A stretch of 29,402 bases of DNA from Sulfurospirillum sp. UBA1314 (GCA_002307095.1 DBTO01000169.1:1-29402); one strand, 5' to 3'; counted from the first letter of the stretch, positions 14,773 to 22,477 are shown. Made by a program: numbers and translations. The notes: generated by a model from the letters alone, not told the origin.

Positions 14773-14821
14773 TTCTCTCCTTTTTTGGTTTGGCTCATTA
14801 TGAGGCATAACAAGAAGAGAA
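14773..14821 (-). promoter_or_regulatory. Possible ribosome-site masking arm upstream of the scaffold gene
   Basis: Minus strand TTCTCTTCTT (14821-14812) is complementary over 10 bases, with one G-U pair, to AAGGAGAGAA (14782-14773), which contains the Shine-Dalgarno of the scaffold start at 14771. The loop is long (29 nt). As with the other two boxes, the anti-SD arm is upstream of the expected transcription start. The T- and C-rich arm could pair by chance, so this copy is the weakest. Confidence 0.35.
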
Positions 14822-14835
14822 AAAAGGGCGGTAAA
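14797..14835 (-). promoter_or_regulatory. Putative phage late promoter, copy 3 (scaffold-capsid)
   Basis: Box TTTACCGCCCTTTTTT at 14835-14820, then 17 nt, then CATAAT (14802-14797). The hexamer and spacing equal those of copy 2. It lies between the small ribbon-helix-helix gene and the scaffold gene, at the border of early and virion gene blocks, where a late promoter is expected. The flanking sequence does not make a good terminator stem here. Confidence 0.58.
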
Positions 14836-14854
14836 CGCTTTAATTTTGAAGTAT

Positions 14855-14995
14855 TTAGGAGGGTTGGAGTGAGGTTAGGAATTCTTTTATGGCTTCTTCT
14901 AAAAGTTTGGATTGGGAGACTTTTTCACGCTTTGCGTATATGCGTATCAAGCGTATCTCTCGCGGAGGTAGTTTGAACCGCTTTTCTTGCTTCAT
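14855..14995 (-). CDS. 46-residue ribbon-helix-helix-like microprotein
   Basis: A short frame beginning MKQEKRFKLPPREIRLIRIY and ending FLTSLQPS is preceded by a strong ribosome site (AGAGGAGTAACA). The pattern is that of a minimal Arc/CopG-type ribbon-helix-helix: basic beta strand (KRFKLPPREIRLI), helix A (RIYAKREKVS), then helix B (QSKLLEEAIKEFL). Such proteins bind DNA as dimers. It is encoded directly upstream of late-promoter copy 3, so it is a candidate regulator of the early-late switch. The fold call is by pattern only. Confidence 0.62.
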   Translation of the reverse strand: MKQEKRFKLPPREIRLIRIYAKREKVSQSKLLEEAIKEFLTSLQPS

Positions 14996-15021
14996 TGTTA
15001 CTCCTCTTTAATATAATCGTA

Positions 15022-15321
15022 CTAGGGTAATAACTCTTTATCATCATCGAATAAAGATGGTGTATAAAACTTTGGTTTGGGTAATTTGGGCAGGTCATAG
15101 TTTTTAAAACACTCAAAGGCAAGTCGAATACCTTGATATTTGCCTTTGAGTTGTGCTGCTTTAAAACGTATGGCTGCTTGAACAATGCGGGAACGTGATT
15201 GACTGTACTGGTCAGCCGCCTTATCAATCAGTTCTAGTGTCTCATCTGAAAGCGTCCAACAAGGAGATGAGATACGTACTTGATCGGTGGGGAGTTTGTG
15301 AAAATGCCTTGCCTCTGCCAT
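15022..15321 (-). CDS. Ribbon-helix-helix-like protein with C-terminal extension
   Basis: The 99-residue protein carries VRISSPCWTLSDETLELIDKAADQYSQSRSRIVQAAIRFK-type sequence across residues 15-53: a beta strand, helix A starting at the LSDE cap, then the S-R-S-R-I-V turn into helix B. This is the usual ribbon-helix-helix pattern. A Lys/Pro-rich tail follows, ending LFDDDKELLP. It is 3 bases from the exonuclease gene upstream and 26 bases before the 46-residue microprotein, so two RHH-like proteins are adjacent. DNA binding is inferred from fold pattern. Confidence 0.62.
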   Translation of the reverse strand: MAEARHFHKLPTDQVRISSPCWTLSDETLELIDKAADQYSQSRSRIVQAAIRFKAAQLKGKYQGIRLAFECFKNYDLPKLPKPKFYTPSLFDDDKELLP

Positions 15322-15324
15322 GGG

Positions 15325-16383
15325 TTATTCCTTTACATGTAAAATTTCTATGCCAATAATTTCTTGACCTGTTCCTAAATAGTCTAAGCTAAAACTCTGT
15401 AATCCCTCAGGAGTAGCCTCTTGGTCAGATAGTAATAATCTTGGTTTTAAAACAGTGGCATTCGCACCTCTTACATGTAAGAACATCAAGTAGTTTGTAA
15501 GGTCGAGGAAGTTACCTTCATTACCTTTTGGAAGAAGCTCAAAAAAGAGTGTCGCTAAGTGCTCGTCAGTGCATGTCTCTTTATTATCCCATCCATGCTT
15601 TCCTTTGATCCTTGCTAATGCTAATTTTTCTTTCATAGCCGTAGCAAACTCATCGACACACTTATTTTCATATTCTGCTTGCTTCACACCAATTAACCAC
15701 GCCACATCATTAAACATTTCATGCTTCTCAGGTGTGTCATATTTCGCTAAAAAGTAGCGAGCTTGCTCCAAGGTCATGTCATTTGCCGTTAAGCCTTTAA
15801 GAGATCCAAATGGGTGTATCTTTTCGCCTTTAGCATTGCGTGCAGCATAAACTTTGGTTAAGCAGTCTTTTTGCACTGGCTTGTCTTTTTCGTCCATCGC
15901 TTCATAGATAGATTGGCAAAGGAGGACATCGTAAGCAGCACCATGCAAATCATCTTCTTTGACATCAATTTCATAAAACTTCGCGGCTTCCATGAGCTTA
16001 GGATTTTTGGCAAAATACTTGGTGTTGCCCTTCATGGTGCAGAAAAGTTTTAACGGCATAGCCTTCACTTTTTCAGGTAGGAAAGAGTAGTCAAACTCAA
16101 TGTTATGCGCGACTAAGATGTCAGTCTGTTCAAATAGTGCTATGACTTCTTCATCGTCTTTAAAATGTCGTGGATACGTTGCATCACCTCTAAGTTCTGT
16201 AACCCTCTCTTTGGTTAAACCGTTGATAGCGATGGCACTTTCTTTGTACTCGCCTTGGGGAAAGTAAAACCTATTGAATACTTCACCGTTTGAATGTCTT
16301 AGACCAATGCTAAGAACATCGCTTCCTTGAAAACCGTTTGTCTCAAAATCCAAAAATGTAACTAAATTTCTTGCCTCATTCAT
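15325..16383 (-). CDS. DnaQ-like 3'-5' exonuclease (DEDDh)
   Basis: The 352-residue product has the four acidic and one histidine positions of DEDDh exonucleases: Asp12 and Glu14 in FLDFETNG, Asp98 in AHNIEFDYSFL, and His147 and Asp152 in LHGAAYDVLLC. The Exo III His-x4-Asp motif is intact. The remaining 180 residues have no clear domain; they are helical and may be a phage-specific extension. Substrate may be DNA or RNA ends, in proofreading, repair or recombination. The ATG has AAGGAG nine bases upstream. It sits between packaging genes and the RHH pair, rather than beside the polymerase-type genes. Confidence 0.85.
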   Translation of the reverse strand: MNEARNLVTFLDFETNGFQGSDVLSIGLRHSNGEVFNRFYFPQGEYKESAIAINGLTKERVTELRGDATYPRHFKDDEEVIALFEQTDILVAHNIEFDYSFLPEKVKAMPLKLFCTMKGNTKYFAKNPKLMEAAKFYEIDVKEDDLHGAAYDVLLCQSIYEAMDEKDKPVQKDCLTKVYAARNAKGEKIHPFGSLKGLTANDMTLEQARYFLAKYDTPEKHEMFNDVAWLIGVKQAEYENKCVDEFATAMKEKLALARIKGKHGWDNKETCTDEHLATLFFELLPKGNEGNFLDLTNYLMFLHVRGANATVLKPRLLLSDQEATPEGLQSFSLDYLGTGQEIIGIEILHVKE

Positions 16384-16393
16384 AACCTACTCC

Positions 16394-16813
16394 TTAAAGT
16401 TTACGTGTTAAAAAGCCTATCCATAAAGGCTCACCAATGATGTATTCTCCCTCTTTATGAAATGGCGATGTATCGTGTACATAATCTACTGCTCTGTACT
16501 GAATTCCACCATCTTCATAATGTCTTACTCTGCCAACGACAATATGGTTATAATCACCTCGTGGACTTTTACCACTAATCCCACAATATCCTTCTGGTAA
16601 AGTGGGATGATTTGACCAATCCTTCATGGAAACTTCAACCCATACTAAACCATTTTCATCGAGCCACTTTTGCATGTGTTCATTAAAATGCACATCACCA
16701 TCACGCATAAAATTTGGCACTTCTATTGGGTCTTTTTTATCTAATAGGCAAGCGAAAACCGTACGAACGCAATCACCTGTCGGGTAGTTTTCAAGCTGTG
16801 TTAAATATGTCAT
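16394..16813 (-). CDS. Papain-like fold protein with conserved Cys-His-Asp
   Basis: The 139-residue product belongs by pattern to a widespread phage family of papain-like or C39-like proteins: GDCVRTVFACLL with Cys15 at the start of the active-site helix, VPNF, a helix QKWLDENGL, GKSPRGDYNHIVVGR with His90, then YRAVDYVHDTSPF with Asp110 or Asp114. The triad order Cys-His-Asp is that of papain-like cysteine peptidases and related transferases. The function of this family in phages is not settled; peptidase, deamidase or acyltransferase activity are all possible. Its ATG overlaps the stop of the preceding gene. Confidence 0.62.
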   Translation of the reverse strand: MTYLTQLENYPTGDCVRTVFACLLDKKDPIEVPNFMRDGDVHFNEHMQKWLDENGLVWVEVSMKDWSNHPTLPEGYCGISGKSPRGDYNHIVVGRVRHYEDGGIQYRAVDYVHDTSPFHKEGEYIIGEPLWIGFLTRKL

Positions 16814-17082
16814 TCATAAATCCAAATAGGCTGTGCATTCTTGTCTTTTTCTTCGCACGTAAGCCAACAAAAATCTCCACAAATATCATCTTTAAGGTCT
16901 GACGGTGTAGGTTGCCATCTAACCCATCCCTCTTTAATTCTATCCAATGGAATATCACGCCTTAACTCCTTGGCATAAATATTTTTAGCTTCATCTTTTG
17001 TAAAAGCTCTCCTACTTAACACCAACATCCCGTCAGGATAAAACTCAACTATCTCTTTAAACGTATCATCAAATTTACTCAC
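16810..17082 (-). CDS. Hypothetical protein, GTG start
   Basis: The 90-residue product starts at GTG 17082, because GGAGGAGTAAGAG stands immediately upstream and no ATG is nearby. It contains YPDGMLVLSRRAFTKDEAKN and EGWVRWQPTPSD, then a Cys-containing segment CGDFCWLTCEEK with three cysteines. The Cys spacing could bind metal but is not a standard finger. It is 4 bases from the stop of the upstream gene at 17086 and overlaps the papain-like gene. The family is not recognised. Confidence 0.7.
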   Translation of the reverse strand: MSKFDDTFKEIVEFYPDGMLVLSRRAFTKDEAKNIYAKELRRDIPLDRIKEGWVRWQPTPSDLKDDICGDFCWLTCEEKDKNAQPIWIYE

Positions 17083-17085
17083 CTC

Positions 17086-17376
17086 TTACTCCTCCCATCT
17101 TGGAATTTCATTGTATTGCCATTCGCCCTGTCCGTCATAGTTGTATCGTGTAAACCATGAACCATCATTAAGCATGATATGCCCTGTTATTTCATCACTT
17201 CCATAGTCTTCGTTATATTCAAAATTGAACGGTTCCAAAGTAGGAGGCTCTTTGCATTTCAGGACAACATCATCCTCACATGTTCTACTTCTGCGTAGAT
17301 TGTAAAAAGCAATATCTTTTACGTCATAGCCTTCAAAACATAAGGCTTGTTCTGTCTCTTCTTTAAAATTTAATAC
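17086..17376 (-). CDS. Hypothetical protein lacking a canonical start codon (GTA in start position)
   Basis: A 96-codon open frame fills the gap between the small terminase gene and the 90-residue gene. It begins VLNFKEETEQALCFEGYDVK and ends IPRWEE, with normal codon use and no stop. At the place where translation should begin, 6 bases after AAGGAG, the codon is GTA, one base away from GTG; no ATG, GTG or TTG occurs in frame in the first part. The neighbouring gene has the same upstream layout (GGAGTAAGAG) and uses GTG. Either the start was lost by mutation, or a rare start is used. The product has a Tyr/Trp/Asp-rich C-terminal half and no recognised domain. Confidence 0.55.
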   Translation of the reverse strand, partial: VLNFKEETEQALCFEGYDVKDIAFYNLRRSRTCEDDVVLKCKEPPTLEPFNFEYNEDYGSDEITGHIMLNDGSWFTRYNYDGQGEWQYNEIPRWEE

Positions 17377-17379
17377 CTC

Positions 17380-18015
17380 TTACTCCTTGATTTGTTGTTG
17401 TGCTTCTTGAATCATTATTCGTAAATCTTCATCGGTCATATTTGCCGCTTTTTGTTGGTTGATCGTGCCAACGTTGTTGATGTTAATGATGTTGGTTGGT
17501 TCTGTTCCATAGCGTGATTTTTTAAAGCCTACTACCATGTTTGCATAGTCTTTTGCTAGGGACATATTGAAAGGGTTGGCAGGATTTAGCGCGACATTGG
17601 TATGAAAGATGTTTCTAGCTATCAGCATCGTAGTAGCAAGCTCTTTGTCTAAGAACCCCTCTCCCATCGCTTGAAAGATGAGGCTATCGCTTACCTCACC
17701 GATAAACTCATCTTCGAGCATACCGTCTAACTCACTTCTTTTCTGTTGTATGATGAGATCTTGTTTGAGTTCATCCATCAACTCGCTTTTGACATGTTTA
17801 AGCTTTTCGTCGACTTTTTGATCGGTGATCTCTTCTTTGACTTTGGCTAACTTTTTGCCTTTGAGGTAGTAGCCCATTTGCCATTGACCTTTTGATATCC
17901 AGTCACTAATCGTACGCACTGGAATACCAAAAATCTTTGATACCTCTTTAGGCTCATCCATGTGTGTTTCATAATGGACTTTGACTTTCATCTTTACTGT
18001 TTTGTCATGTGCCAT
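17380..18015 (-). CDS. Small terminase subunit (DNA-recognition)
   Basis: I choose ATG 18015 (MAHDKTVKMK), which overlaps the large-terminase stop as TAATG and has GGAG in the right place; 211 residues. An N-terminal helix-turn-helix is visible (EPKEVSKIFGIPVRTISDWISKGQW, residues about 22-46), as in many TerS proteins and terminase-associated HTH proteins. The centre is coiled coil (about 55-110), as expected for the ring oligomerisation region. The tail contains Asn-rich TNIININNVGTINQQKAAN. It follows the large subunit rather than preceding it, a less common order. It would recognise the packaging site and bring TerL. Confidence 0.74.
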   Translation of the reverse strand: MAHDKTVKMKVKVHYETHMDEPKEVSKIFGIPVRTISDWISKGQWQMGYYLKGKKLAKVKEEITDQKVDEKLKHVKSELMDELKQDLIIQQKRSELDGMLEDEFIGEVSDSLIFQAMGEGFLDKELATTMLIARNIFHTNVALNPANPFNMSLAKDYANMVVGFKKSRYGTEPTNIININNVGTINQQKAANMTDEDLRIMIQEAQQQIKE

Positions 18016-19556
18016 TAGATTCTCCATGTCTTTTTAGGCTTAAAACGATCTACTCTTTGCTCTAATGCTTTGGTATTTTTGGGTGCAGTAAGCTTGCCAT
18101 CAAGAAGAAGTACGGAGGCTACGGTATCGATACCATTATCATCATTATGTGCGATGTCAGGTCTCCAACGCCATGTCTCTTTTTGGAATTGCTCCATGCC
18201 TCTACCGGTACGTCTAAATTTCCATGCACTTGTGTGATAGTATGTTTGGAGTGCCATGATTTTTTGATTTTTAGAAATATTATTTGGGGCATTGTAAAGT
18301 GTAATGCTGTTGGTAATAAGTGGTAATCCTATGCTCCTAGCTTTGGCATTGCGTTTGAGTATCTCTTTACGTAATGCTTGTTCAACCAATATACCGCCAC
18401 CTTGTGACTCTAAAAAAACAGGAGCCGTTGGATGATCGACCATCATGCCTATGATATATTCAACGAATGTTTCTAAATCCCACTTGCCATAATCATAGTC
18501 ATAGGTAATCAGTAATTCTTGTTTGTTTGCATCAATGCTAAGACCATTACATGTAATTGCACGATTATCACTTGTCTCTTTTAAAGACATGGCAGGGTCA
18601 ACCATAATGTACTTATTTTGTTCAGGTATATCAAAGTCATTTATCCACGTCCAGTCTTCTTTAACAAAGAACCCATACTCTGAAATAGCAGGGTCTTGTT
18701 GATACTGCACGTCGAAGTTATAACCCATCTCTTTTTTGGCTTTTTCTAAGTCGTCCGAGTCTTCATAGGCTATCCACAAAGGCTCATTCGCCTCTCGCTC
18801 ATAGCTGAACTTTCCAAAGGCGTAGTATTGCCTTTGGGCGTTAAGAGCTTGTAGCTTCACATGAGTCCATAACTCGGGATTTTCTTTGAGCAGTCGACCT
18901 GTTAAGTCATCAGGGTGTATCCTTTGAGCGATTAAACCAATCCCTCCTCTCTTTTTATCTCTTAACCTGGTTAAAACACTACCTGTAAAAAAGTTGTATA
19001 CGCTGTCTCGAGCTGATGCAGAGTGTGCTTCCGTAGCTTTTAATGGATCATCAAGTAAAAATCTATCGCAGTGAATACCTGTAACGGCTGCACTCGTTGA
19101 TGTCGCATAAAATCTGCCTCCATCGGTTGTCGTCCAGTGGTCTTTTTGGTTTTGGTTACGATCCAGTGTGACATTAGGAAAAAGATTGTGATACGCTTTA
19201 GATTCAACGTTGTTACGGGTTTCATTACTGACCATCGTTGAAAGTGTGTCGCCATATGTCCCATAGATGAATTTCTTTTGCGGGTCTTGACCTAATGACC
19301 AAGGAACAAATTGCCTTACGCACAGTTCTGTTTTTGTATAGGATGGTGGTTCTTCAATAATCATACGTGTAATTTCACCCGCATCAAATGCCGTGAGTAT
19401 CTCACAGATATATCCATGATGCCAGTTTTCGTTAAAGGGGCGATGGTATGAGTTTTCAAACATGTATTTTACGTAGTCGATAAGATTCCGTCTTGCAAGC
19501 TCTCTTTTGGCGAGTTCTATCGTTGCAACGTGTAAATTTCCATGTGCATCGCTCAT
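18015..19556 (-). CDS. Large terminase subunit (ATPase-nuclease)
   Basis: The start is set at ATG 19556 (MSDAHGN) with GGAG six bases before; 513 residues. ATPase motifs: Walker A region IIEEPPSYTKTE (residues 67-77, in which the usual GKT is TKT), motif FIYGTYGDTL with adenine-side residues, and Walker B FLLDD (166-170). The C-terminal RNaseH-like nuclease has YIMVDPAMS with Asp320, the VFLESQGGG segment and a late Asp cluster NDDNGIDTVASVLLL. It packages DNA into the prohead and cuts concatemers. The gene overlaps the primase stop in an ATGA join, placing packaging and replication in one transcript. Confidence 0.93.
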   Translation of the reverse strand: MSDAHGNLHVATIELAKRELARRNLIDYVKYMFENSYHRPFNENWHHGYICEILTAFDAGEITRMIIEEPPSYTKTELCVRQFVPWSLGQDPQKKFIYGTYGDTLSTMVSNETRNNVESKAYHNLFPNVTLDRNQNQKDHWTTTDGGRFYATSTSAAVTGIHCDRFLLDDPLKATEAHSASARDSVYNFFTGSVLTRLRDKKRGGIGLIAQRIHPDDLTGRLLKENPELWTHVKLQALNAQRQYYAFGKFSYEREANEPLWIAYEDSDDLEKAKKEMGYNFDVQYQQDPAISEYGFFVKEDWTWINDFDIPEQNKYIMVDPAMSLKETSDNRAITCNGLSIDANKQELLITYDYDYGKWDLETFVEYIIGMMVDHPTAPVFLESQGGGILVEQALRKEILKRNAKARSIGLPLITNSITLYNAPNNISKNQKIMALQTYYHTSAWKFRRTGRGMEQFQKETWRWRPDIAHNDDNGIDTVASVLLLDGKLTAPKNTKALEQRVDRFKPKKTWRI

Positions 19557-21181
19557 GTCGTGCTCCAATAAATCAATTTTCCCTCTTTAAGCGACTTTAG
19601 GCGAAGTGATACGGTGTTGATCTTTTTGATCTTGTGTGGCATGCTTGCCCCCTGTAAATAAGCAAGATACTTCATGTACCGCCTCGTAATCAAAACGATG
19701 TACTGCTTTCGTAACTCATCTTCATTCAGATCAGGAAGGTCGAGGCGACATGCTAAAGTTCGAACGGTTAGTTCATCATTTCTAAGCAGTGCCTCGTAAA
19801 GGTCTTTATGCGTAAAAAAGCAACTCTCATCTATAAGCTCTACGGCTGTATTGATGCGATCTTCCTTTAGTGCTAAGGCTTTCAGTACTACCAGTTCTGC
19901 CATGTCTTCTGTAGTAGAAGCCTCTTGTTTGGGTGGCTTTGGCGCTTGGTGGGTATGCCTTGCATCGATGTTGAGCATCTTTGAAAGGTAGATGGCGTAC
20001 TCATCTTGCAGTAATGCGCTCAAACCTTTGGTGAACTCTAAACAATCCTTTAATGCGGTACTTTTCTGCATCGGGTTGGTAATGTCGTATCTTTTGATGA
20101 TGGTATCTAAGACGTAAGGGATAAACGAGGTCGGTGAAGCAAGAAGTTTTTTGACTTCTTCCTCTTTTCCATCGCGCACCATATCCGCAGGGTCAGCCCC
20201 GAATGGGAACAAAACCACACCACCATCAAACCCCTCATAGGCTAAAAGCCATGCTGCTTTAAAGGCTGCTTCTTTCCCTGCTTTATCTCCATCGTAGGCT
20301 AAGATGATATAGGGGTTTGACTGCCTAAGTTTGGGTAAGTGGTTAACCCCTAAGGCTGTGCCAAGTGTAGCAACCGTATAGGTTAAGCCTATTTGGTGCA
20401 AAAGAGCCACATCGAAGCATCCCTCAGTCACGATGCACTTACCAGTGTCATAGATGGCTTTGCGCGCTTTGTTGAAGCCAAAAAGCACCGTGGACTTGTT
20501 GAAGTACTTTGTTTGAGGCGAGTTGATGTATTTGGCTTTTTTGTCTGCCCCTTCACTGTGTAAAATGCGACCATTAAACCCGATGATCTTGTCAGCGTGC
20601 GAGTAGATAGGGAAAATCAATCGATTGTCAAAACGGTTATAAAACTTTCCATCATCACGCTTACCGATAACACCAAACTCTAAAAGCGCCTCTTTGTCGA
20701 GTACGTTCTCGTTGATGTACTTGATGCTTTGCATGGATGAAGGCGCTAAGCCTATCTCCCATGCGTTGATAGTCTCATCGCTTAACCCTCGGTTGCGTAA
20801 ATAGGTCAGCAGATCGGCAGAGCGAAGCGATACAAAGTAGTCATTGAGGCGTTTCATCACTTCGGTATTGACTCTTTTTTCTTGTTCGTTGGTGTAGGCT
20901 AGTGAGTGATTAAACTTTTTAGCGAGGTTTTCGATGGTTTCGCTATAGCTTAGATTTTCATACTCCATAACGAACTTGATGCTGTCTCCCCCTGCCCCAC
21001 ACCCGAAACAGTGGTAAATCTGCTTTTGGGGGCTTATGACAAAACTTGGTGTGTCTTCGTTGTGGAAAGGACAATTTGTTTTAAAGTTGGCACCATACTT
21101 TTTAAGTTCAAAGTAGCTACCAATCACCTCTACGATGTCGAGACGTTCTTTGAGTGAGTCTATTGAATTTTGAGCAATCAT
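19553..21181 (-). CDS. DnaG-type DNA primase
   Basis: The 542-residue product shows the full domain order of bacterial-type primases: a CHC2 zinc finger (Cys37, His40, Cys58, Cys61 in CPFH...HCFGCGAGGD), the RNA polymerase domain, and a Toprim fold with Glu253 in KCIVTEGCFDVALL and Asp297/Asp299 in ILAYDGDKAGKEAAFKAA. The C-terminal part (about 400-542) is helical and divergent, likely the helicase-interaction region. It overlaps the helicase gene upstream (ATGA) and the terminase gene downstream. With the helicase it would start lagging-strand synthesis. Confidence 0.94.
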   Translation of the reverse strand: MIAQNSIDSLKERLDIVEVIGSYFELKKYGANFKTNCPFHNEDTPSFVISPQKQIYHCFGCGAGGDSIKFVMEYENLSYSETIENLAKKFNHSLAYTNEQEKRVNTEVMKRLNDYFVSLRSADLLTYLRNRGLSDETINAWEIGLAPSSMQSIKYINENVLDKEALLEFGVIGKRDDGKFYNRFDNRLIFPIYSHADKIIGFNGRILHSEGADKKAKYINSPQTKYFNKSTVLFGFNKARKAIYDTGKCIVTEGCFDVALLHQIGLTYTVATLGTALGVNHLPKLRQSNPYIILAYDGDKAGKEAAFKAAWLLAYEGFDGGVVLFPFGADPADMVRDGKEEEVKKLLASPTSFIPYVLDTIIKRYDITNPMQKSTALKDCLEFTKGLSALLQDEYAIYLSKMLNIDARHTHQAPKPPKQEASTTEDMAELVVLKALALKEDRINTAVELIDESCFFTHKDLYEALLRNDELTVRTLACRLDLPDLNEDELRKQYIVLITRRYMKYLAYLQGASMPHKIKKINTVSLRLKSLKEGKLIYWSTT

Positions 21182-22401
21182 AATGGAAATAGCCCCCCTA
21201 TTTTTTTCTCTTCTTTTGCTTCGTAGATAACTTCAACGGGTATGTCTTTACGCTTTTCGTGGATCATGTGAAATGTTCGTGTTGTGGGGTCAAACCCTAC
21301 TTGCTCTTTGAAGTGCTTTCCTGACTGTTTGTTTTTGATAACCCAAAAGATACGTCTATCGGGTAGAAATGGTTTATTGGCATTTTCTTTGTCATCTTTT
21401 GGAACAGGTACATGCCCCACGTGCAGATAAATAAATGCTTCGTATGCACCTTTTTTTGTACCCATAGGTGAAGTGGGATCTGTCTTTGAGTTTTGGACGA
21501 TAAATAAGATAAGGACATTGAGTTTGTTGGCAAGCTTTCCAAGCGTTGTAAACTTTTTGCTCTCTTCATCCTCAACATTTTTTGCATCACTGACACCAAC
21601 ACGCATCTGAGAGTCGATGAGAAATGCTCGCACCCCTTTGGCATGAAGCATTTTGATGTTATTTGTCAGCTCATTCAGGTCTTCACCATTTGGTACGATG
21701 TACATGTTTTTGTTACGATAATTTTTTCCTATAATTTTTTGAGAATTCAGGTAATGTCGCATTGTAAACTCAAAGGGGAAGAGTGCTGTTTTGTGCTCTA
21801 AGGACATGTTGTTGAGGATTTGAAGTCCAAGGCTCGTTTTACCTGCCTCAGGTTCACCACCGATAAGCACTAAAAAGCCAAGCTCAAAACCACTGCCCAA
21901 ACAGAAATCCAAAAAAGAGACTTTTGTCGCATACCGTGGAACAGGTGGTAGTGCATCGTAAACGTCTATCCATTCGTCTTGGGTTTTAAACTCTTTTTCG
22001 ATGAGTGTCTCTTTTTGGTCTAGCAAAGACTCCAAACTCAAAATCATCTGTTCGCTAGATACAGACTCGCTTTTAAGCATCTTTTGAAGATGCGAAACGA
22101 TGAGCGCTTTGTTATAACACTCTTTGAGTCCGTTGATGTAGAAAAGGACGTTTGAAACAGGGGTGGTGAGGGCAACATCGTAAAGCTTTTGTACCTCTTT
22201 TTGAGGGGCTTTTGCTTCTAAAAGTTCAATGTCGAAAGGCTGTTCGTTTTGCGTGAATGAGTCTAAAAGCTCTAACAAAAAGGAGCACTCGCTAAAGTGC
22301 TCACTCTTCAACCTATGCCTATGTTCCGCATACAGCGTAGCATCGTTTATGAAAGACGATAAAACGACTTTTTCATAATATGCTTCGGGATTTTTAGACA
22401 T
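21178..22401 (-). CDS. DnaB-like replicative helicase
   Basis: The 407-residue product has an N-terminal helical domain (about 1-130) similar in form to DnaB-N, and a RecA-like ATPase domain. Walker A is GGEPEAGKTS (181-190); Walker B is AFLIDSQMRVG (259-269); a sensor-like LFIVQNSKTD follows, where DnaB has the Gln/His loop. It is shorter than most DnaB proteins, mostly in the C-terminal domain. The start ATG is preceded by AAAGGATAAAGC, a leader shared with the single-strand binding protein gene. It is encoded just before the primase, as in many phage replication modules. Confidence 0.88.
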   Translation of the reverse strand: MSKNPEAYYEKVVLSSFINDATLYAEHRHRLKSEHFSECSFLLELLDSFTQNEQPFDIELLEAKAPQKEVQKLYDVALTTPVSNVLFYINGLKECYNKALIVSHLQKMLKSESVSSEQMILSLESLLDQKETLIEKEFKTQDEWIDVYDALPPVPRYATKVSFLDFCLGSGFELGFLVLIGGEPEAGKTSLGLQILNNMSLEHKTALFPFEFTMRHYLNSQKIIGKNYRNKNMYIVPNGEDLNELTNNIKMLHAKGVRAFLIDSQMRVGVSDAKNVEDEESKKFTTLGKLANKLNVLILFIVQNSKTDPTSPMGTKKGAYEAFIYLHVGHVPVPKDDKENANKPFLPDRRIFWVIKNKQSGKHFKEQVGFDPTTRTFHMIHEKRKDIPVEVIYEAKEEKKIGGLFPL

Positions 22402-22477
22402 GCTTTATCCTTTGGAAAAAATCAAGTAGATTTTGTAAAAATGTTGGGTGGTTTAAAAGGTGGTTGGGAAAGAGAGG

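Noticed and set aside
2767..14835. The three 16-nt boxes as simple terminators
   Set aside because: Only copy 1 has a perfect stem; copies 2 and 3 have mismatched stems although the box is identical, and all have the same spacing to a -10 hexamer. Termination may be an added function at copy 1 only.
14925..15227. 100-codon minus frame across the RHH genes
   Set aside because: It overlaps both RHH-like genes in another frame, has no ribosome site, and its composition is unlike a phage protein.
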